Notes under the pieces: model-generated
What the model was told of the DNA's origin: nothing
Seen by the model: only the letters and a program-made list of their open reading frames with translations
Database searches by the model: none
Translations under genes and position numbers: made by a program
Assembly: GCA_945898025.1 (NCBI GenBank)
Contig: CAMDGT010000092.1
Span: forward strand, 1 to 5,456
Direction of reading: 5' to 3'
Length of the DNA: 5,456 bases
Source: Rickettsia typhi
GTDB lineage: Bacteria > Pseudomonadota > Alphaproteobacteria > Rickettsiales > UBA1997
Shown: in pieces, positions 1 to 5,456 of the stretch
Layout of the letters: every line of letters starts with the position of its first letter
How positions within the stretch are numbered: the stretch's first letter is position 1

Positions 1-56
1 TTAGCAGTTTCATCAAAACAAAAATATTTCAAAATCTCTCGAAATTTTTTCTCAGA

Positions 57-78
57 CAATTTGCTTTTTAGCAAATTG
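57..78. repeat. Perfect 8-bp inverted repeat (hairpin)
   Basis: CAATTTGC at 57-64 is the exact reverse complement of GCAAATTG at 71-78, separated by a 6-base TTTTTA loop. It would form a compact hairpin in RNA from either strand. No T-run follows the stem in either direction, so it is not a typical intrinsic terminator. It may be the 3' end structure of an upstream gene or a protein-binding site; the sequence does not decide. Confidence 0.5.
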
Positions 79-80
79 CA

Positions 81-114
81 ACTCACTCAAAAAATAAATA
101 AAAAATTTGTGAGT
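81..114. repeat. 6-bp inverted repeat with A-rich loop
   Basis: ACTCAC at 81-86 is the reverse complement of GTGAGT at 109-114, around an A-rich interior of 22 bases. Three extra A-T pairs are possible inside the stem if two bases bulge. It starts two bases after the hairpin at 57-78, so the two form a tandem pair of structures. The long loop makes it weak as an RNA hairpin; an operator-like role or chance are both possible. Confidence 0.3.
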
Positions 115-153
115 AAATATGGGAATGTTTTATATACTTGTTTTGCATAAACA

Positions 154-177
154 AATTAAGGCTTTAATTGATATCAA
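154..177. repeat. Two abutting small palindromes
   Basis: AATTAA (154-159) and TTAATT (164-169) form a 6-bp stem with a GGCT loop. TTGATATCAA at 168-177 is a perfect 10-base palindrome overlapping its right end by two bases. They lie about 50-75 bases upstream of the proposed -35 element. Such symmetry would suit a dimeric regulator, but in DNA this rich in A/T palindromes also arise by chance, so the regulatory reading is inference only. Confidence 0.25.
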
Positions 178-228
178 AATCAACTAAAATTGTCTAGACC
201 CTTAACAAATATTAATAAAAAAATTATA

Positions 229-256
229 TTGATTTTTGTTTAATTATTAATACAAT
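229..256 (+). promoter_or_regulatory. Putative sigma70-type promoter for virB4-virB6
   Basis: TTGATT at 229-234 matches the -35 consensus TTGACA at four of six positions. TACAAT at 251-256 matches the -10 consensus TATAAT at five of six. The spacer is 16 bases, within the usual 16-18. Transcription would begin near 262-265, leaving a leader of about 60 bases before the virB4 start. This is the best pair I see in the upstream region, but AT-rich DNA yields many near matches, so it is a prediction from sequence alone. Confidence 0.4.
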
Positions 257-280
257 TTACTATGCTTTTTTTGCAGTAAA
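256..280 (+). repeat. Inverted repeat at the putative transcription start
   Basis: TTTACT (256-261) pairs with AGTAAA (275-280). After a two-base bulge (AT), GC (264-265) pairs with GC (273-274), closing a loop of seven T residues. The element begins on the last base of the proposed -10 box and covers the likely transcription start. It could be an operator overlapping the promoter or a short leader hairpin. Eight pairs, mostly A-T, make it only moderately stable. Confidence 0.35.
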
Positions 281-324
281 AATGCTGATTAGCAAATAAA
301 ATATTTTACCTACTTACTGAATTG

Positions 325-2721
325 ATGATAAAAATTTTCACAACAAAACCAGCTAAAGAAAAAATCATTAGAAATGAAGCATCCGCTAGTCATTTTATTC
401 CTTATAAATTTCATTGGAATTCTAACACCATAATTACTCATAAAGAAGAATTATTAAGAGTGATAAAAATAAAAGGTTTTGCCTTTGAAACTGCTGATGA
501 TATCGATATTGATCTAAAGAAAAATGCCCGCAACAACTTGTTGAAGGGAATGGCATCGGGAAATTTTTCCCTTTATTTTCATACTTTTAGAAGAAAAGAA
601 AAAGGCTTCCCCGATGGAACTATGGCAGATTCATTCTCCGAAAGAGTTAATAGAGAATGGGCAAATAAACATTCAGATGCTAGAAGTTTTGTAAATGAGC
701 ATTATATAACAGTAATTCGTGGTCAAAATACCTCTGGTATAGCTGGAATTGCAAATATTGCTAAAAAGTTTCAGCATAAGGCGGATAAATCATCTTGGGG
801 AAATCACATGAAAGAATCATTTGATGAGCTAGATGAGATGACAGAAAGAGTTTTAAACGGCTTTAGCAATTACGGCGCTGAACTACTTGACATTGAAGAG
901 CATAACGGAATTTTAACCTCTAATCTATTGAGTTTTCTTTCCAAAATAATTAATTGCGGATATTTTGGTCAGGTTACTACTCCAATGACTAATATCAACA
1001 ACTATTTGCCAATTAGTAGGCTTTACTTTGGTAATAAGTCAATAGAAGTTCATCATCCAAATTCAATAAGATATGCAGGAATGGTGGCAATTAAAGAATA
1101 TAGACCATCTACTCATGCAGGAGTTTTTGATGGTTTTATGCAGATGCCATTTGAGCTAATCATCACTCAATCATTTTCTTTTATTGATAGAATGATAGCA
1201 ATTAGCTCAATGCAACTACAACAAAGAAGATTAGTTCAGGCTGAAGATGTCGCAATTTCACAAATACAAGAAATTGATTCTGCTCTTGATTCTGCAATGA
1301 GTGGAGAATTCGCTTTTGGCAATCATCATGCTTCAGTAATGTGTATTGAAGATAGTGTAAAATCTTTAGAAAGCGCTTTGTCAATGGTGGTGGTTGAATT
1401 TTCAAATTGTGGAATTACAGCAGTTAGAGAAAGATTAAACATGGAGCCTGCTTTTTGGGCTCAGCTTCCTTGTAATGCTGAATTTATGGCTCGTCGCTCA
1501 ACGGTTAACACTCTTAACATTGCTGCATTTGCTTCCTTTCATAATTATCCCTCAGGAAAAAGAAAGAAAAACCATTGGGGAGATGCGGTTACCGTTCTAA
1601 AAACTGTTTCAGGAACACCGTTCTTTTTTAGTTTTCATGTTAGAGATGTAGGTCATACAATGATAATTGGTCCTACTGGTTCCGGTAAAACAGTGTTGTT
1701 AAACTTTTTATGTGCTCAATCTCAAAAATTTAGGTGCCGTTTATTCTTCTTTGACAAAGATAGAGGTGCAGAAATATTTATTAGAGCTATTCGGGGAAGA
1801 TATATGGTTCCCGATATTGCTAAAGTTTCTGGTTTTAATCCTTTTCAACTAGCCGATAACAATGAAAATCGTTCATTTTTAATTGAATTTCTTAAAGTTT
1901 TGGTGGCGGTTGGAGATCAGCTTTTGCCAGCCCACGAAGTAGAAAGAATTAACGAAGCTGTTAATGGTAATTATAAACTTCCTTTTGAAAAAAGAAGATT
2001 AAGAAATATAGCTCCTTTTATGGGTATATCAGGCCCTGGAACTTTAGCGGGAAGGCTATCAATGTGGCATTCCGATGGTTCTCATGCAAAATTATTTGAT
2101 AATGCAGAAGATAAAATTGATTTTACTTCAGCGAGAAGCTTTGGCATTGAAATGGCCAATATCCTTAATGATAAAATTAGTTTAAGCCCTGTTTTACTAT
2201 ATTTATTTCATAGAATTCAAAGCTCCTTAGATGGCTCTCCTACAATGATAGTTCTTGATGAAGCTTGGGCATTGATTGGCAATCAAGTATTTGCTCCTAA
2301 AATAAAAGATTGGCTAAAAGTATTAAGAAAACTAAATACTTTTGTGGTGTTTGCAACTCAATCGGTTGAAGATGCTGCAAAAAGCAGTATATCCGATACT
2401 TTAGTGCAACAAACTGCGACTCAAATATTTCTTCCTAATCTTAAGGCTACTCCAATCTATCGCGAAGTATTTATGCTTTCAGAAAGAGAGTTTACTTTAG
2501 TAAAAACTACCGATCCTTCAACTCGTTACTTTTTAGTGAAGCAAGATAATGATGGAGTAATTTCAAGAATTGACCTTAGTGGCATGGATGATGTTGTTAG
2601 AGTTTTATCTGCAAGAATAGAAACTATTATTTTGCTCGATGAAATTATTAATCAAGTAGGTGACGATCCTGACGATTGGTTGCCAATATTTTATGACAGA
2701 AGTCGCCCAACAAAACATTAA
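325..2721 (+). CDS. virB4: Type IV secretion system ATPase VirB4
   Basis: VirB4 is the large ATPase at the cytoplasmic face of the inner membrane. It powers assembly of the type IV secretion machine and substrate transfer, working with VirB11 and VirD4. The 798-residue product has the usual full length. An N-terminal CagE/TrbE/VirB-type region (about 20-400, with HFIPYKFHW at 23-31) precedes a RecA-like ATPase domain: NHWGD (416-420), GTPFFFSFH (430-438), Walker A GPTGSGKT (449-456), FFFDKDRGAE (474-483), Walker B MIVLDEAW (641-648) and FATQS (676-680). All catalytic residues are intact, arguing against the second, divergent VirB4 copy that Rickettsiales also carry. I chose the ATG at 325; a TTG directly before it (322) could serve instead, and the frame is closed by TGA at 286-288. 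No clear Shine-Dalgarno is seen. virB6 follows after 10 bp, so the two are very likely co-transcribed. A VirB3 gene is not adjacent upstream, which is unusual. TraC/TrbE-type conjugation ATPases are relatives, but the neighbour and motifs favour VirB4. Confidence 0.96.
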   Translation: MIKIFTTKPAKEKIIRNEASASHFIPYKFHWNSNTIITHKEELLRVIKIKGFAFETADDIDIDLKKNARNNLLKGMASGNFSLYFHTFRRKEKGFPDGTMADSFSERVNREWANKHSDARSFVNEHYITVIRGQNTSGIAGIANIAKKFQHKADKSSWGNHMKESFDELDEMTERVLNGFSNYGAELLDIEEHNGILTSNLLSFLSKIINCGYFGQVTTPMTNINNYLPISRLYFGNKSIEVHHPNSIRYAGMVAIKEYRPSTHAGVFDGFMQMPFELIITQSFSFIDRMIAISSMQLQQRRLVQAEDVAISQIQEIDSALDSAMSGEFAFGNHHASVMCIEDSVKSLESALSMVVVEFSNCGITAVRERLNMEPAFWAQLPCNAEFMARRSTVNTLNIAAFASFHNYPSGKRKKNHWGDAVTVLKTVSGTPFFFSFHVRDVGHTMIIGPTGSGKTVLLNFLCAQSQKFRCRLFFFDKDRGAEIFIRAIRGRYMVPDIAKVSGFNPFQLADNNENRSFLIEFLKVLVAVGDQLLPAHEVERINEAVNGNYKLPFEKRRLRNIAPFMGISGPGTLAGRLSMWHSDGSHAKLFDNAEDKIDFTSARSFGIEMANILNDKISLSPVLLYLFHRIQSSLDGSPTMIVLDEAWALIGNQVFAPKIKDWLKVLRKLNTFVVFATQSVEDAAKSSISDTLVQQTATQIFLPNLKATPIYREVFMLSEREFTLVKTTDPSTRYFLVKQDNDGVISRIDLSGMDDVVRVLSARIETIILLDEIINQVGDDPDDWLPIFYDRSRPTKH

Positions 2722-2731
2722 ATATTAATTT

Positions 2732-5456
2732 GTGACTATAAAAATATTAAATAAAAAGAATAATAAGAAACTATCAATATTATTTTTAACTATAATTGCT
2801 ATTTTAAATTTTTTCACTAGTTCATTATTAGCTAGTGAAGGTGCAAAGGAATATGGTATCAATAGAATAAGGAGTTGTAGTAGTGGAGTTGCAGAAAATG
2901 AATTTAGTAAGCAGCCTTTCAACAAAGAATTTTCGTTTGATGCCGGCAATACAGTTTGTGCAGTAACAACAATTGGTTTATATCTCACATTCAAAGCATT
3001 GCTAAAGAATGCCACTAAGGCATGTTCAGTATCATATAATGGGAATTTCTTCGCTCCTCAGCCTTGGAAGGATTTCAAGGCATATAACCAATGTAACTTG
3101 AAACAGGTGTTTGGTGGCAAATGCGCATATTCTACTGGTGCGATGAACAGCTCTGCTTTACTAGTTTTTGCCGACATATCGATAAAGCAAGGATATGCCA
3201 AAGAAAATTATAAAAATACAAAAATTTGTGGCGATGGTTGGGTTAATGCGATAGATCCAGGTAATTTAACAGCTGATTTAAATGGAGAGAAAAAAACAAG
3301 AGCAACAAAATTTTATGAATATTTAAAAACAAGTTCGGCAAACAAAATTGATGCTAATAATAAAGAACATAGAGAATGGTATTATGATGGAGTAGAAGTC
3401 GAAGATAATCCTGTTGGTGGTGAAGATCATTGCATTGACCAAACTAATATTTCTAAGGGTCCTCAAAAATATTATATGAGAGGCTTAATGAGTGGTAATT
3501 TCAATTGCAATAAGTATGATTATGAAAAATATGAAAAAGATCCAGTTAATCTTAAAGATTGGACCCCCGATAGAATATTAGAATTTAAATCAGCTTATGA
3601 TTGTTGTGTTGATAGGTCTAAAAACTATATTTGCATTAATTCTTTTAATAAAGATTATTTTTGTAAATCGGGGGGGAAAAAATGTAAAATTGATCACTCA
3701 AAACCAGAAGCTGGTTGGTGGACAGAATACAGGGTTTTTAAACAATCAAGTGGTCGACTTATTTGTGCTGAAAGCTATTCTTGGTGTCCTTATAACTTTT
3801 CAATTGGCGGTGGAACCGATAATTGCGATCTAGTAAGAGATGGAATCACTAAAGGTGAAGAGTATATACCTTTTCACGCTTTTTCTAAAACAGCTATAAA
3901 AGAATATAAAGATACTGGTAGTTGCAACAAGATAAGTGAAGCAAGAAACTCTGATTGTAGTTTTAAAAATAGTTTTAATAAATGCAAAAATTACTGTCAA
4001 TATCTAAGGCATTGTACTATTCCTCCAAATACAAATAATTCACCTTATAAAAGCTCTTTATCTTCTCCATATTTTCCTCAGGCCTGTTATGATTTTATTG
4101 GAGATTCTAAAAATGGAAAAAATGGAGTTAGTGGAGTTAGTGCAGATTTATATTTAAAGTCGGTTACTAATTTTACAACACCAATAGTTCAATGTTTTAG
4201 AGAAACAATTGAAAATATATTTTATAATCGTTATGGAAAATCATATTGCTCTAATGATTTAGACAGGCCAACATCTTCAGGCTATTGCTCTAGTGGTTAT
4301 AAAACCATAGGAACTTCTGAAATGAAAATGGGTAATAAGGTTAATGAAAGGTCTTTTTTTCAGATATTGCAGGAGCAAATGCTAAATGTAGTTAAAGCAA
4401 CCTTAAGTTTTGCGGTAATGTTTTTGGGTTTTAAAATATTGCTAGGAGTAGGTTCAATTAAAAAACCAGAATTACTAGTATTTTTACTTAAAATAAGTTT
4501 GGTGGTTTATTTTGTAATGGGGAATGCATGGCAATCTGTTTTCTTTGACGGAGTTTACACGGCCTCAGAAGTCGCTTCAAGACTAGTATTTAATGTTGCG
4601 ATAAGCGATGATCCTGAAAAAAGAGATGGCTGTCAGTTTGGTAGAGTATTATCTAGCAACGGTTCAATAGAACAAGTGGGGACATATCCTGCAAATAAAG
4701 AATATCTGGCGATATGGGATACTATCGATTGTAAAATAGCCCGTTATCTAGGGGTTTCTGATAGTTCGATGTCAGCGATAGGCAAAATGATTGCCGGTAA
4801 TTTATTATCGTCTTTCCTTCCTATTACTGCTTGGCTTAATAAGGCGGGAATATTCTTATCATTCTTATTTATGATTTTTGGATGTATATTAATTGCAACC
4901 GCAATTCGTGCTTTACATGTTTTTATTTCTTCTGCATTTTTAATTATTTTGTTGGTTTATATATCTCCAATTATTATTCCTCTATGTTTGTTTAAAAGAA
5001 CAGAAGATATTTATAATGCATGGTTAAAAACATTACTAGGCACAGCAATTCAGCCAATAGTTCTTTTTGCATATCTTGGCATCTTTATTTCCGTGCTCGA
5101 TTATTCAGTAATTGGTGATGGTAAATTTATGGGCGGTGGCAGTGGCAAAATGAAGGTTTTAGATTGCGAGGGGTATTGTGCTGATGATGACAATATTTAT
5201 CAAAAAAAAGACGGTATTTGGTATACAAATGGTATAAAAAGCACTACCGAGATTAAAGACAATTTAAATGACGAATGTCCAATTATTAGTGGAAAATTAT
5301 CTAAAGCAGTATATCCAATTAATAGTAGTGTTGCTTGTGTGATTGATTTTGCTACGAAGCCAAATGCTTTTGTCGACTGGCCAGGGTTTTCTTTTATCGG
5401 GCTGTTCTTTAAAACAATATTATTGCCAACAAATGGAAAAGTTAAGATGGATTTGG
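2732..5456 (+). CDS. virB6: VirB6/TrbL-family T4SS inner-membrane protein with Cys-rich extension (3' truncated)
   Basis: This reading frame encodes 908 complete codons and runs off the window. VirB6 proteins are polytopic inner-membrane components of the type IV secretion channel. Residues 1-34 look like a signal peptide: lysine-rich start, hydrophobic 14-33, likely cleavage after Ala34. Residues 35-545 form a polar, predicted extracytoplasmic region with 25 cysteines (C49 to C519). The TrbL/VirB6 core follows, with likely membrane segments near 553-574, 581-597, 705-725, 727-753 and 768-789. Between them lies the loop bearing WDTIDCKIARYLG (662-674); LKTLLGTAIQPIVLF (765-779) overlaps the last. 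A second polar segment (about 790-885) has Cys812, 816, 849 and 869, and another hydrophobic stretch begins near 886. The start is GTG at 2732: TAA at 2726-2728 closes the frame two codons earlier, the signal peptide follows at once, and the next in-frame ATG is codon 138. No Shine-Dalgarno is evident. Long VirB6 proteins with N- and C-terminal extensions, often in tandem paralogues behind virB4, are typical of Rickettsiales. Which paralogue this is cannot be told. Confidence 0.9.
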   Translation, partial: MTIKILNKKNNKKLSILFLTIIAILNFFTSSLLASEGAKEYGINRIRSCSSGVAENEFSKQPFNKEFSFDAGNTVCAVTTIGLYLTFKALLKNATKACSVSYNGNFFAPQPWKDFKAYNQCNLKQVFGGKCAYSTGAMNSSALLVFADISIKQGYAKENYKNTKICGDGWVNAIDPGNLTADLNGEKKTRATKFYEYLKTSSANKIDANNKEHREWYYDGVEVEDNPVGGEDHCIDQTNISKGPQKYYMRGLMSGNFNCNKYDYEKYEKDPVNLKDWTPDRILEFKSAYDCCVDRSKNYICINSFNKDYFCKSGGKKCKIDHSKPEAGWWTEYRVFKQSSGRLICAESYSWCPYNFSIGGGTDNCDLVRDGITKGEEYIPFHAFSKTAIKEYKDTGSCNKISEARNSDCSFKNSFNKCKNYCQYLRHCTIPPNTNNSPYKSSLSSPYFPQACYDFIGDSKNGKNGVSGVSADLYLKSVTNFTTPIVQCFRETIENIFYNRYGKSYCSNDLDRPTSSGYCSSGYKTIGTSEMKMGNKVNERSFFQILQEQMLNVVKATLSFAVMFLGFKILLGVGSIKKPELLVFLLKISLVVYFVMGNAWQSVFFDGVYTASEVASRLVFNVAISDDPEKRDGCQFGRVLSSNGSIEQVGTYPANKEYLAIWDTIDCKIARYLGVSDSSMSAIGKMIAGNLLSSFLPITAWLNKAGIFLSFLFMIFGCILIATAIRALHVFISSAFLIILLVYISPIIIPLCLFKRTEDIYNAWLKTLLGTAIQPIVLFAYLGIFISVLDYSVIGDGKFMGGGSGKMKVLDCEGYCADDDNIYQKKDGIWYTNGIKSTTEIKDNLNDECPIISGKLSKAVYPINSSVACVIDFATKPNAFVDWPGFSFIGLFFKTILLPTNGKVKMDL
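3521..3538 (+). repeat. 9-bp tandem duplication inside virB6 (YEKYEK)
   Basis: TATGAAAAA occurs twice back to back (3521-3529 and 3530-3538), encoding Tyr-Glu-Lys twice at residues 264-269. Being a multiple of three, copy changes would keep the frame. It lies in the predicted periplasmic domain. Confidence 0.7.
3670..3682 (+). repeat. G7A6 homopolymer run inside virB6
   Basis: Seven G residues (3670-3676) are followed by six A residues (3677-3682), encoding Ser-Gly-Gly-Lys-Lys at 313-317. Runs of G are rare in this AT-rich DNA. Slippage would break the frame: one alternative frame meets TAA at 3685-3687, the other runs to a stop at 3831-3833. The frame as given is intact through the run. Confidence 0.75.
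4109..4141 (+). repeat. Two 9-bp tandem duplications inside virB6 (KNGKNG, GVSGVS)
   Basis: AAAAATGGA is duplicated at 4109-4117 and 4118-4126. GGAGTTAGT is duplicated at 4124-4132 and 4133-4141, sharing GGA with the first pair. They encode KNGKNGVSGVS at residues 460-470, a short Gly/Ser-rich linker-like stretch within the cysteine-rich region, about 80 residues before the membrane core. Confidence 0.7.

Larger units (their letters stand above)
1..324. other. AT-rich intergenic region upstream of virB4
   Basis: This stretch has no gene that I can support. It is markedly richer in A/T than the coding DNA to its right and contains stop codons in most frames. Frame 1 is open from the window edge to a TAA at 148-150, but it has no ATG and its translation resembles nothing I recognise, including VirB3. 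What it does hold is a cluster of small inverted repeats (57-78, 81-114, 154-169, 168-177, 256-280) and a plausible promoter for virB4 (229-256). It is therefore best read as the regulatory and spacer region in front of a secretion operon. A virB3 gene would be expected here by analogy with other Rickettsiales and is not seen. Confidence 0.6.

Noticed and set aside
1..13. Possible start (ATG at 13-11, minus strand) of a divergent gene leaving the left edge
   Set aside because: Only about four codons are visible and no ribosome site precedes it at proper spacing, so nothing supports a gene call.
1..150. Open frame 1 (+) from the left edge to TAA at 148-150, about 49 codons
   Set aside because: It has no ATG, contains the hairpin repeats, and its Lys/Phe/Ser/Asn-rich translation looks like translated AT-rich DNA. 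It does not resemble the end of VirB3. A tail of an upstream gene cannot be fully excluded.
262..299. Two five-codon mini-ORFs (ATG 262 to TAA 279, and ATG 282 to TAA 299) in the virB4 leader
   Set aside because: Both lack ribosome sites and have no run of regulatory codons. ATG and TAA pairs this close are expected by chance in such AT-rich DNA.
1202..1405. 67-codon minus-strand open frame
   Set aside because: It lies wholly inside virB4, whose protein is continuous and conserved there; it is an antisense shadow.
325..2721. virB4 as a coupling protein (VirD4/TraG) or FtsK-type translocase
   Set aside because: The N-terminal region, the FFFDKDRGAE block after Walker A, the FATQS motif, the length near 800 and the lack of N-terminal membrane helices all fit VirB4.
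2725..3015. 96-codon minus-strand open frame across the virB4-virB6 junction
   Set aside because: It is antisense to the virB6 signal peptide and first domain. The apparent hydrophobic stretches are complements of the sense codons, and no promoter or ribosome site is seen.
3597..3833. 78-codon plus-strand open frame
   Set aside because: It overlaps virB6 in another frame, and virB6 is uninterrupted through it. It matters only as the frame that slippage at the G7A6 run could enter.
2732..5456. virB6 frame as a pseudogene or frameshifted gene
   Set aside because: I read all 908 codons from the GTG to the window edge and met no stop; the missing end is due only to the window boundary.

Overview
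The window reads as part of a P-type (VirB) type IV secretion system locus from a very AT-rich alphaproteobacterium, most likely an obligately intracellular member of the order Rickettsiales. Three things point there: the strong A/T bias in codons and intergenic DNA, a VirB4 ATPase followed directly by a VirB6-family gene, and a VirB6 with a signal peptide and an extracytoplasmic domain of about 500 residues in front of the membrane core. Such oversized VirB6 proteins are a known trait of the Rickettsiales (rvh) secretion system. The genus cannot be told from the sequence.

Layout: positions 1-324 are AT-rich and contain no recognisable gene. They hold several small inverted repeats and one plausible sigma70-type promoter (about 229-256). 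virB4 occupies 325-2721 (+) and is intact, with all ATPase motifs. After 10 bp a GTG codon at 2732 opens a long reading frame that stays open to the window edge (908 complete codons). It encodes a large VirB6/TrbL-like polytopic membrane protein whose C-terminus is missing. No gene on the minus strand is supported.

The two genes should work together. VirB4 is the cytoplasmic/inner-membrane ATPase that energises assembly and substrate transfer. VirB6 is the inner-membrane channel component. The 10-bp spacing without a terminator implies one transcript, probably continuing into more virB6 paralogues beyond the window, as in other Rickettsiales.

Points of interest: 25 cysteines lie in the predicted periplasmic N-terminal region of VirB6, against 6 in all of VirB4; four more lie in a second extracytoplasmic segment; a G7A6 run sits in the middle of virB6; two sites in that domain carry 9-bp in-frame tandem duplications; and no virB3 lies immediately upstream of virB4, where Rickettsiales usually carry it. 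I did not find a clearly new system. The cysteine-rich extension is the least explained part.
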